Assembly: GCA_902363125.1 (NCBI GenBank)
Contig: CABIZD010000019.1
Span: forward strand, 1 to 34,958
Origin: Coriobacteriaceae bacterium
Lineage (GTDB): Bacteria > Actinomycetota > Coriobacteriia > Coriobacteriales > Coriobacteriaceae
DNA: 34,958 nt
Direction: 5' to 3'
Within the stretch, counting starts at the first letter, position 1; each line of letters opens with the position of its first letter. Of the stretch, positions 17,766 to 25,213 are shown one piece after another. A program made the translations under genes and the position numbers. The notes under the pieces were generated by a model. That model saw nothing but the letters and a program-made list of their open reading frames with translations, was not told the origin of the DNA and did no database searches.

Positions 17766-20216
17766 ATGCTGCAAAAAATCCAACGCTTTGGCGGGGCAAT
17801 GTTCGCGCCCGCCATGCTGTTTTCTATATCAGGCCTCATGGTCAGCGTCTCCGCTCTCGCAACGACTGCGGACATCGTCGGCGATCTCGCCGTATACGGA
17901 ACCCCTTGGTACGCTTTTTGGACCATCATCCAGCGCGGCTCGTGGACGGTCTTTAAACGCCTCCCGCTCCTTTTTGCCGTAGCGCTGCCCATCGGTCTTG
18001 CCCAAAAACAACCGGCTCGTTGCTGCCTCGAGGCTCTCGTCGCCTATTTTGCCTACTGCTTCTTTTTGAGCGAGATCATTAAGCTGAGCGGAGACAATCT
18101 TGGACTTAAGTACCCGTCGTCTTTGACCTCCGCTAGCGGCATCACCATCATCGACGGCATCAAGACGCTCGACACCGGCATTATCGGCCCGCTGGCGGTA
18201 TCGGCAACCGTCGTCGCCATCCATGACCGCTTCTACGATGCCAAGGTTCCCGATTGGCTCGGCACCTTCTCGGGCTCCTCGCTGGTCTACCTCATCAGCT
18301 TTTTTGCCGTGTTTGCCCTTGCCGCTATCTCGGCCGCCATCGTGCCCTCCGTATACGCAATGACCGAAACGCTGCGCCATGCACTTACGAGCGTCGGCCC
18401 CTTTGGCGTGGGCATCTTTGTGCTTTTGGAGCGAGCGCTCGAGCCCATGGGGCTGCACCACCTGCTCTACATGCCGATCTACTACGACAACCTGGTCATT
18501 AACGACGGCATCTACGCCACGTGGAGCAGCTTGCTCCCCATCCTCTCCCATAGCACGCGCCCCCTTAATGAGCTTGCGCCGTGGGCCGGTTTTACCGCCA
18601 CTGGCTGGGTCAAGCTCTTTGGCCTTCCTGCCATCGCAGCCGCGTTCTACTCCACCGCAAAACCCGAGCGCCGCGCCGGCCTCAGGGTCATCCTTGTTCC
18701 CGCCATCATCGCCTCGGTGGTTTGCGGCGTTACCGAGCCACTCGAGTTTCTCTTTATGTTCACCCACCCCGGGCTCTTTTTTCTCTACGCCGTCTTATCG
18801 TCTTGCCTTGCCACAACCATGAATCTCTTTGGCATCGTCGGCATCTTCTCGGGCGGCCTCATGGAGATGGCAGCCTTCAACTTTATTCCGCTCATGCGCA
18901 CGCATGCCGGTGCCTATCTTTTGGCGCTCGGTATCGGCCTTGCCTTTAGCCTCATCTTTTTTGTTAGTTTTCGAGCACTCATCTTGGCCTATGACCTTAA
19001 GACGCCGGGCCGCGAGGATCATGTCGCCAATCGCGCGGCAATCGATCGTTTAACGGAAAGCGGCTTTGCCAAAGAGCAATCTCCCAATGACGAGGTCAAT
19101 AGTCGATCCGATCAAGATCACGTCCTCGCTGAGCGGGTAATTCAGCTTTTAGGTGGCGTTGGCAATATCGTGGGCGCAACCAACTGCGCCACGCGCCTGC
19201 GCGTCGAGGTCGCAGACCCTTCCATCGTTGCAGATAACGCGTCGTTTGTCGCGGTGGGCGCCAAGGGCCTCATCATTACGGGCAAGACCGCCCAGGTGAT
19301 TATCGGCATCTCCGTTCCCCGCGTTAAAGAGCATTTTGACCAGATCATGGGCCTCGAGCCGGGATTTGTGCCCACCACCTCGGCCTCCCCTGCCGCCAGC
19401 GCAGCCCATAAGCGCGGCGATATTTGCTTCTTCGATATCGACGGAACGCTCGCCTGGCAAGACCCCAGGCTCGCCCAAGACCTTCCCGAAGACGAGCGGG
19501 ACCTCTCCCCCTATCCCAACGAGGCGGTTTCGCAGGCAATCCGCGATTTCGTTGCAAACGGCAACATGGCCTTTATCTGCACAGGGCGCACCCTCAGTTG
19601 CATCCACCCCAAACTTCTTGAGCTGCCCTGGACCGGCATCGTCTGTCTTGCGGGCGGTTACGCCGAGATCAACGGACACGCAGTTCGCGATCTGTCGATG
19701 ACGCCCAGTATGCTGCAGCGTCTTGCCCCCTACCTTGAGCAATCGGGCGAGGTCATCCGCTTTGAGGGTCTCAACGGCGTCGTGCGCATGAGTGCCGATG
19801 CCCCCGATGCTCCCGGATACGCGCGCACCCTGGGCGACGCAGTCACGCAGCTGCAACATTACAGTGCCTACAAGATCTTGATGTCTACATCGCTCGCCAA
19901 CCACATCGCTCAAGATAAGGCACTTGAGCCGTTGTTGTGCTTTAACGAGCTCGAACTCGAGGTAACCGAAATCTCGCCCCGCGAATGCACGAAGCGCGGG
20001 GGCATCCAGTCTGTACTCGACGCCCTTGATCCCCACCATGGAACCGTATACGGCATCGGCGACGCCAGCAATGACGTCTCGCTGATGAACGCCGTCGATG
20101 TCGGCATCGCCATGGGCAATGCGCCGGACTATCTCAAAAAGCGCGCCGACTACATCACCGACTCGGTCGACAAAGATGGCGTCGTCAAGGCGCTCGAGCA
20201 CTTTAGGCTTATATAA
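17766..20216 (+). CDS. Maltose/alpha-glucoside PTS EIICB fused to a Cof-type HAD phosphatase
   Basis: The 816-residue protein has three parts. Residues 1 to about 415 form the membrane EIIC domain, starting MLQKIQRFGGAMFAPAMLFS as in Bacillus MalP/GlvC maltose PTS permeases and carrying GVTEPLEFLFMF. Residues about 440-535 form EIIB with phosphorylated C474 in NCATRLRVEV. Residues about 550-816 form a HAD hydrolase of the Cof/HAD-IIB type with D557-I-D559-G-T, TGRT and GDASND (D766). No EIIA domain is present, so a separate EIIA must donate phosphate. The order implies uptake with phosphorylation and then possible dephosphorylation of the same sugar, like the separate maltose-6'-phosphate phosphatase MapP of Enterococcus, which belongs to a different fold. 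GGAAGG lies before the ATG. The reading frame is continuous. The substrate is inferred. Confidence 0.9.
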   Translation: MLQKIQRFGGAMFAPAMLFSISGLMVSVSALATTADIVGDLAVYGTPWYAFWTIIQRGSWTVFKRLPLLFAVALPIGLAQKQPARCCLEALVAYFAYCFFLSEIIKLSGDNLGLKYPSSLTSASGITIIDGIKTLDTGIIGPLAVSATVVAIHDRFYDAKVPDWLGTFSGSSLVYLISFFAVFALAAISAAIVPSVYAMTETLRHALTSVGPFGVGIFVLLERALEPMGLHHLLYMPIYYDNLVINDGIYATWSSLLPILSHSTRPLNELAPWAGFTATGWVKLFGLPAIAAAFYSTAKPERRAGLRVILVPAIIASVVCGVTEPLEFLFMFTHPGLFFLYAVLSSCLATTMNLFGIVGIFSGGLMEMAAFNFIPLMRTHAGAYLLALGIGLAFSLIFFVSFRALILAYDLKTPGREDHVANRAAIDRLTESGFAKEQSPNDEVNSRSDQDHVLAERVIQLLGGVGNIVGATNCATRLRVEVADPSIVADNASFVAVGAKGLIITGKTAQVIIGISVPRVKEHFDQIMGLEPGFVPTTSASPAASAAHKRGDICFFDIDGTLAWQDPRLAQDLPEDERDLSPYPNEAVSQAIRDFVANGNMAFICTGRTLSCIHPKLLELPWTGIVCLAGGYAEINGHAVRDLSMTPSMLQRLAPYLEQSGEVIRFEGLNGVVRMSADAPDAPGYARTLGDAVTQLQHYSAYKILMSTSLANHIAQDKALEPLLCFNELELEVTEISPRECTKRGGIQSVLDALDPHHGTVYGIGDASNDVSLMNAVDVGIAMGNAPDYLKKRADYITDSVDKDGVVKALEHFRLI

Positions 20217-20329
20217 GCAGCCGGCACGCGCACGCGTCCCGTTTCCCCAAATCGACAAAACAGACGCGCCAGCAACTCCAATGTGGCAATATGGTATCTG
20301 CACACCGCAACGATGCAACCTAAGAAAGA

Positions 20330-21355
20330 ATGCGAGAACCCGTGTCCAGTCCGTTTACCAGCTTTTTAGCCCAGCACTTTGGCCAGATCAACGACTATCT
20401 GGCCACGTTCTTTGACGGACAGGCGACCTCTGCCGATATCGAGCGCTACCTGTATACCCCGCTCTCGACATTTACGGCCAATGCCGGCAAGCGCCACCGC
20501 CCGCTCATCTGCATGCTCGCCGCCACCGCGGTAGGTGGCAGCTTCGAGAGCGCCCGCAGCGCCGCGGCAGCCATCGAGCATTTCCAGTCGGGCGCGCTGA
20601 TCCACGACGACATCGCCGACAACGGACAACTTCGTCGAGGCAAGCCCTGCATGCACCTTACCGAGGGCACGGGCCTTGCCATCAATTGTGGCGACCTGGC
20701 GCTCACCATGGTCACCAAGACGGTTCTCGACGACCCTACGCTTGAGTCCGACGTGAAGCTGCGCGTGCTCCACGAGCTTACCGAGATGATCGTCCGCACC
20801 ATCGAGGGTCAAGCACTCGACCTGGGTTGGGTCCGTGACGGGCGCTTTGATATCTCGGTTGATGACTACCTGGACATGGCGACGCACAAGACCGCGTTTT
20901 ACAGCGGAGCCACGCCGCTTGCCGCCGGAGCCATTATCGGCGGCGGCAGCGATAAGCAAATCGAAGCGCTGCGCGCCTTTGGCCTGCACACGGGCCTTGC
21001 CTTTCAGATTCAGGACGATCTGCTCAACTTGATCGGCACCAAAGAGGCCGCCAACAAGGACTTCCGCACCGATATCACCGAGGGCAAACGCACCCTCGTC
21101 GCCGTGCACGCCCTGTCAGACGAGCGTTATCACGACGAGGTCGAGGCAATCCTTTCCTCGGGCACCGAGGACCCCGCGCAACTTGCACGCGCCGTGGAGA
21201 TCTTCCAGGAGACCGGCTCCATCGATTACGCCCACACTTACGCGCTCGACCTGACCGCCAAGGCGAAAGCGGCCATCGAGAACGTTGAGCTTGATCCGCA
21301 CGCACGCGAGCTGTTCCTCTCCATGGCAGATTTCTTTGTGGAGCGCCTTAACTAG
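20330..21355 (+). CDS. Polyprenyl (isoprenoid) diphosphate synthase
   Basis: A trans-isoprenyl diphosphate synthase that extends allylic diphosphates with isopentenyl diphosphate, probably making farnesyl, geranylgeranyl or longer precursors for quinones or cell-wall lipid carriers. The 341-residue protein has the first aspartate-rich motif at D93 (HDDIAD), followed by RRGKP, and the second at D229 (FQIQDDLLN), where the final position is Asn rather than the usual Asp. LGWVRDG and the helical fold length are typical. The ATG at 20330 follows AAGAAAG; GTG 20342 is an alternative. Product chain length cannot be read from the sequence with confidence. The 113-base gap before it shows no clear terminator for the PTS gene. 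Confidence 0.9.
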   Translation: MREPVSSPFTSFLAQHFGQINDYLATFFDGQATSADIERYLYTPLSTFTANAGKRHRPLICMLAATAVGGSFESARSAAAAIEHFQSGALIHDDIADNGQLRRGKPCMHLTEGTGLAINCGDLALTMVTKTVLDDPTLESDVKLRVLHELTEMIVRTIEGQALDLGWVRDGRFDISVDDYLDMATHKTAFYSGATPLAAGAIIGGGSDKQIEALRAFGLHTGLAFQIQDDLLNLIGTKEAANKDFRTDITEGKRTLVAVHALSDERYHDEVEAILSSGTEDPAQLARAVEIFQETGSIDYAHTYALDLTAKAKAAIENVELDPHARELFLSMADFFVERLN

Positions 21356-21493
21356 CGGGGGTAATAAAACCTGTCAGCAGCGTATTTGGGTACAACTTGC
21401 TACACTGTTGAGTGCATGTTTATGCATCCCTTTGCGTTGTCTATCCGACAGACGCTCAAATAGTACGAATGGTACGCCGAAAGGGGTTCGTTC

Positions 21494-22399
21494 ATGGAAC
21501 CTATTACAACGGGCATGCAAGGAGCAGCCGTCGAGGACGTGCAGTCTCGTCTCCTGCAGCTCGGCTACACGATTGATGCCGCCGAAGTCACCGACAAGTA
21601 CTTTGGAGCCACCACTGAGCAGGCCGTCAGCACCTTCAGGCTCGACAGCGGCCTTGCTGCCGGTCATGCCGTCGATATCCCCTGCTGGAGCGCCCTTGTA
21701 GACGCTTCGTATAAGCTGGGCGATCGCACTCTCTATCTGCGCATGCCCAATTTCCATGGCGCCGATGTGCAGGCCCTGCAGCGCGCTCTCAACGTTTTGG
21801 GCTTTGCCTGTGGTGAAGACGACGGCTACTTTGGTCCGCATACCGAGGCCGCCCTGCAGCAGTTCCAGGAAAATGTCGGCCTGTTTGCCGACGGCATGGC
21901 CTTCCAGGACACCTACGCCTACATCAACCGCCTGCACCATGTGTGGGAGGGCAAGCCCTCGGTCACCGAAGCCGAGTCCCGCATCGGTTTTGCTCGCGCC
22001 GCCAACGTGCTCGAGCGCTTCCAGATTGCCGTTATCGGCGAGGACCCCATCGCACGCAGTGTTGCGTCGCGCATGTGGAATATCGCCACGGCAACGACCG
22101 ACAACAGCGGCATGATGCTCTGCGACTCCGAGGTCCCAACCGACGTTGACCTGGTGCTCGAGATTGCAAGCGACGAGCTGCCCGCCGACGCCGCACCGCG
22201 CGCCACGATTGCCCTCGCCGAGTGCCACAACCTGGCCCAGCGCATCCGCACTGCCAATGTCGCCGCGCAGCAGAAGCCGGCACGCATTCGCATTGAGCTA
22301 ACGGGCATGACGCGCTACAACGGCACCTTCACGGCCAGCGACGCGCAGACACTCGCCGTACGCCTGCTCGATGGCGTTTGCGATGCCCTCGCAGATTAG
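21494..22399 (+). CDS. Protein with two peptidoglycan-binding-like domains, no signal peptide
   Basis: The 301-residue protein carries two PG_binding_1-like three-helix domains (about 5-65: GAAVEDVQSRLLQLGY, DKYFGATTEQAVSTFRLDSG; about 80-140: GADVQALQRALNVLGFACG, DGYFGPHTEAALQQFQ). Residues about 170-301 form a third alpha/beta region without recognisable catalytic residues. There is no signal peptide or membrane helix. In mycobacteria the cytoplasmic CwlM combines two such domains with an inactive amidase fold and regulates MurA; the layout here is reminiscent, but similarity of the C-terminal region to amidases is not evident to me. A TACACT -10-like box lies near 21404. The gene is followed closely by tRNA-Gln. 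Confidence 0.8.
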   Translation: MEPITTGMQGAAVEDVQSRLLQLGYTIDAAEVTDKYFGATTEQAVSTFRLDSGLAAGHAVDIPCWSALVDASYKLGDRTLYLRMPNFHGADVQALQRALNVLGFACGEDDGYFGPHTEAALQQFQENVGLFADGMAFQDTYAYINRLHHVWEGKPSVTEAESRIGFARAANVLERFQIAVIGEDPIARSVASRMWNIATATTDNSGMMLCDSEVPTDVDLVLEIASDELPADAAPRATIALAECHNLAQRIRTANVAAQQKPARIRIELTGMTRYNGTFTASDAQTLAVRLLDGVCDALAD

Positions 22400-22437
22400 G
22401 TAAACTAAACGAGTTGCTTTTGGGCAACACCACACAT

Positions 22438-22512
22438 TGGGACGTAGTTCAACGGTAGAACTCCGGTTTTTGGTGCCGGCTGTTGGGGGTTCGAATCCCT
22501 CCGTCCCAGCCA
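22438..22512 (+). tRNA. tRNA-Gln (anticodon TTG)
   Basis: The acceptor strand TGGGACG pairs with CGTCCCA, discriminator G follows at 22509, and CCA is encoded at 22510-22512. The anticodon stem CCGGT/GCCGG encloses TTTTGGT, giving anticodon TTG. The T arm reads GGGGGTTCGAATCCCTC. The gene starts 38 bases after the preceding CDS and may be cotranscribed with it. A terminator follows. Confidence 0.95.
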
Positions 22513-22521
22513 TTAAAATTG

Positions 22522-22558
22522 AGCGCCCTGAGTCCATAACGGCCCAGGGCGCTTTCTT
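22522..22558 (+). terminator. Terminator after tRNA-Gln
   Basis: A 9-bp stem AGCGCCCTG with CAGGGCGCT is followed by TTCTTGT. A degenerate similar sequence (GACGCCCCAGGCCCATAACG) lies at 22609-22628 and suggests local duplication and decay. Confidence 0.7.
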
Positions 22559-22560
22559 GT

Positions 22561-22600
22561 GGGCAAGCGGAGGGATTCGAACCCGCAAGGAATCTACCTA
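22561..22600 (-). pseudogene. tRNA 3'-end remnant, inverted relative to tRNA-Gln
   Basis: On the minus strand GGGTTCGAATCCCTCCG followed by CTTGCCC reads as a T arm and the 3' side of an acceptor stem. The matching 5' half (GGGCAAG) is not found upstream. The 17 bases GGGTTCGAATCCCTCCG are also in the intact tRNA-Gln, so the two form a near inverted repeat. It could be a decayed tRNA or an old integration scar. The remaining stretch 22601-22705 shows only the degenerate terminator-like copy. Confidence 0.5.
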
Positions 22601-22705
22601 TATAAGACAGACGCCCCAGGCCCATAACGACCAAGAGCGCCTTGCATCTAGAATTATCAGCCCTGTTCCGAAAAGCGAGCCGCATGCGACAACCAAGTAG
22701 CCGCA

Positions 22706-22842
22706 GGCCCCGGGAGAGCGGGGACACCGGCTTAGGTTTATCGCGAGTTCCGCACGAACAGGAGGCCACTTAATGTGGCCTCCGTCGTGAGCAGGACTGT
22801 AGAGCAGGAAACCTAAGCCGGTGTCCCCGCTCTCCCGGGGCC
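22706..22842 (+). repeat. Long-hairpin element, copy B (34-bp perfect arms around a 69-nt core)
   Basis: Arms 22706-22739 and 22809-22842 are perfect inverted repeats starting GGCCCCGGGAGAGCGGGG and ending TTAGGTTT. The core starts ATCGCGAGTTCCGCACG; the inner stem is GGAGGCCAC-TTAAT-GTGGCCTCC, extended by CACGA with TCGTG. The element ends seven bases from the stop of the JetD-like gene, between convergent genes. Its arms share nothing with those of copies A, C and D beyond the inner few bases. Confidence 0.93.
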
Positions 22843-22849
22843 GAACGCC

Positions 22850-25030
22850 CTAGTTGTTGAGCATGCGGTCGAAGCTTCCCGAGTCGCCATCCCGATAGTC
22901 TGCGGTCATCAGAATCTCCTGCGGAATGCGCCCGCCCTCGCGCAGCACGTTGCGGAACTGCACGCGCGTGACCATGGGCAGATCCTTGATCGTCGCTGCC
23001 AGGTTCTGCGGCACACCCTGGTTGGCAGCCGCGGGCTCGCACTCTCCGCCGGCCTTCACGCGACGCTTATGCTCGGCGAGCATGGCGCGGTACATGCCGG
23101 CATGCAGGCGAATCTCAACCACATTGGCATTGCGAGTCTGCTCGACAATGCGCGCGCCCTCGCGATCGATATCGCCTACGTAGTAGACGTAGTTAAAGCG
23201 ATAGCCAATCTCGGCCAGATAATCGTCCAGGGCATGCGAGACGCTCGCCTTGCAGCCGCCGCCAAAAATCACGCCGCCCACCTTGGTACCAAAGAGCTTG
23301 GCATGTTTGCGTCCGCGCAGGAGCTTGACGATCTCGTCATAGGTATCCAGGTTCTCGACCATAATGAACGGCTTGTCGGCACCCAGCGTAAAGAAGCCCG
23401 TAAAGTGCACGGGGCGATTGGGGGCGACCTTGATCGCCTGCATGCTGATGCCCTTTTCGGTCATACGTCTGATCAGGCGCTCACCGTGCTTGCCGTCAAA
23501 AGCCTTCTCGTCGTTAAAGATCTGGTAGGCACGCTGGCGGCGCGAGGCAACCGGCGTATCGGCACCTCGGTTCTGCTCGATCCAAGCCTGGATGATTGCG
23601 ATTTCCTCGGCAATCTTGCGGTTGGACATCTCGTTGTGCTGAGTGCGCTGCGGAGCCTTTTTGCCGTCCTTGCCCTCGACCTTTACGATCTGTGTCTGCT
23701 GCTCCTTGATCTTGGAGAGCGCCGTAGGCGTAGGGACAACTTTGAGCAGCTGCCTGCCTAAAACGCGGGCAAGGGCAAACGCCGAGACCTCGCCGTGGAC
23801 TGCCGACTTGGGCTGCTGGGCAGCGGTATCTGCTGCGGTAGACTCCGGCTTCTTCTGAGACTTGCGCTTAGAATCGCCTTGGGAATTGCGCTCGCGCTTC
23901 GGCATAGGCGCCTGCTTCTGCGGACGATCGGACTTGCTCTCCTTCGCCGGCTGGCGCTTAGGCTGCCCCGAAGAAACCTCGACCTTCGCATCCTCGTCCT
24001 GCGGCGTGGTCTTCTCGGCTGCAGTCTCGGCATGGGAACTGCGGCCCCCACGATGGCGACGGCGGCGAGGCTTGCTCGACGCGCCCTGCTCCGCCTGCTC
24101 ATCAGTAGGTTGCTGGCCCTTGGCCTCGGCATCAACCTCAAGCTGCGGCTCAGCAGGCTTCTGTTCGCGAGCCGCCGGCTCAACGACCTTCTCGGCCTTC
24201 TCGTCCTGAGTGGTCGAAGCCGGCTCGCTCTTCTCCTGATGCCTTACGGGATACGCGCGCCCCGCAAAACCACGTCCGGGACGGCATGAACCCGGAGCCT
24301 TCTTGACCGGTTCATCGGACGCGTCAGCAGCCTCGACGGAATCCTGGACCTCGCATGCAATACCTCGCTGCTCGGCCTTAAAGTGGGCACCGCGGCGACG
24401 CTTGGGCTCCTGGATCTCAGCATGCTCTTGAGTGCGAGTCGGCTCCTGCGTCCCGACGGACTTTTCCTCGACGGCCTCAGCATCCGTCTCACCCTTTTGA
24501 GCAACGGCGCGACGGAAGCGTTCCTGCTGGGCGCGGCGCTGCGCATCGCGCTTGCCACCCCCGCCAAAACCGCCGCGTCCTGCCTTGGCCGTAAAGGCAC
24601 GCACGACGTTCTCATCGAGCAACTCATCGGTATCGACATGCTCACGCGGAGCAGTTTCTTCCACAGCAGGCACGTCAGCGGAATCCTCGACGACAAAATC
24701 TTCGACGGACTCGGCAGGCTGCTCCTGGGCATCGAGGATCTCGGCATTGATGGTATAGAACGCCGGGCGCCCGTTAATGCCGCTACCCTCGATCTTGGTC
24801 ACGATATTTGCCGCGATAAGCTCATCGCGCATCGCCTTGGTGTCACATTCCTTATCGACGGAACGGAAAATCTGCGCCAGCGCACTCGACTTAATCTTAA
24901 GCGCCTTGCGGCAGAGCAGGTCGTAGGCAACCAGCTTGGCACGCTCGGCAGAAAGCGACGTCTGGCTGCTCAGACGCTCAGCCAGGGCATCGACATTATT
25001 TTGGTTATCGGAATATACCGTCTTGGCCAC
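22850..25030 (-). CDS. Solitary JetD-like Toprim protein with a long charged linker
   Basis: A 726-residue protein in three parts. Residues 1 to about 95 look like a winged-helix domain (SSALAQIFRSVDKECDTKAM, INGRPAFYTIN). Residues about 100-440 are low-complexity, rich in E, K, R, Q, A and P. Residues about 465-726 match the JetD pattern of Wadjet systems: RRQRAYQIFNDEKAFDGKHG, then a Toprim core with E559 (IMVENLDTYDE), a GGVIFGGGCKAS turn and D620/D622 (YYVGDIDREGARI). In Wadjet, JetD is the nuclease of a plasmid-cleaving SMC complex, but no jetA, jetB or jetC gene is present here. The GTG at 25030 is preferred because AAAGGGG precedes it; an ATG 24 bases upstream would overlap that site. 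Function is unknown; DNA cleavage is inferred. Confidence 0.72.
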   Translation of the reverse strand: MAKTVYSDNQNNVDALAERLSSQTSLSAERAKLVAYDLLCRKALKIKSSALAQIFRSVDKECDTKAMRDELIAANIVTKIEGSGINGRPAFYTINAEILDAQEQPAESVEDFVVEDSADVPAVEETAPREHVDTDELLDENVVRAFTAKAGRGGFGGGGKRDAQRRAQQERFRRAVAQKGETDAEAVEEKSVGTQEPTRTQEHAEIQEPKRRRGAHFKAEQRGIACEVQDSVEAADASDEPVKKAPGSCRPGRGFAGRAYPVRHQEKSEPASTTQDEKAEKVVEPAAREQKPAEPQLEVDAEAKGQQPTDEQAEQGASSKPRRRRHRGGRSSHAETAAEKTTPQDEDAKVEVSSGQPKRQPAKESKSDRPQKQAPMPKRERNSQGDSKRKSQKKPESTAADTAAQQPKSAVHGEVSAFALARVLGRQLLKVVPTPTALSKIKEQQTQIVKVEGKDGKKAPQRTQHNEMSNRKIAEEIAIIQAWIEQNRGADTPVASRRQRAYQIFNDEKAFDGKHGERLIRRMTEKGISMQAIKVAPNRPVHFTGFFTLGADKPFIMVENLDTYDEIVKLLRGRKHAKLFGTKVGGVIFGGGCKASVSHALDDYLAEIGYRFNYVYYVGDIDREGARIVEQTRNANVVEIRLHAGMYRAMLAEHKRRVKAGGECEPAAANQGVPQNLAATIKDLPMVTRVQFRNVLREGGRIPQEILMTADYRDGDSGSFDRMLNN

Positions 25031-25132
25031 GGGGCCCCTTTCATATGTACACATATACGTCTATATGGTACAACGCGCGCCCTTATCCACGCAAAACATC
25101 TGCGAGAACACTCGAGCATCACCCGCTTTTGC

Positions 25133-25174
25133 ATGAAAAAAGACCGAGCCCGCGAAGTCGCGGACCCGGTCTTT
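25133..25174 (-). terminator. cstA terminator
   Basis: On the minus strand AAAGACCGGGTCCGCG pairs with CGCGGGCTCGGTCTTT (two wobble positions), with the loop ACTT and a following T-run, about 40 bases after the cstA stop. Confidence 0.88.
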
Positions 25175-25213
25175 CCGAGTCATATAGATGTGACGTCCAA
25201 CTCGTCAGGCCGA

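Noticed and set aside
22850..25030. Complete Wadjet defence system
   Set aside because: Only a JetD-like protein is present; the neighbours are tRNA-Gln and cstA, with no jetA, jetB or jetC.
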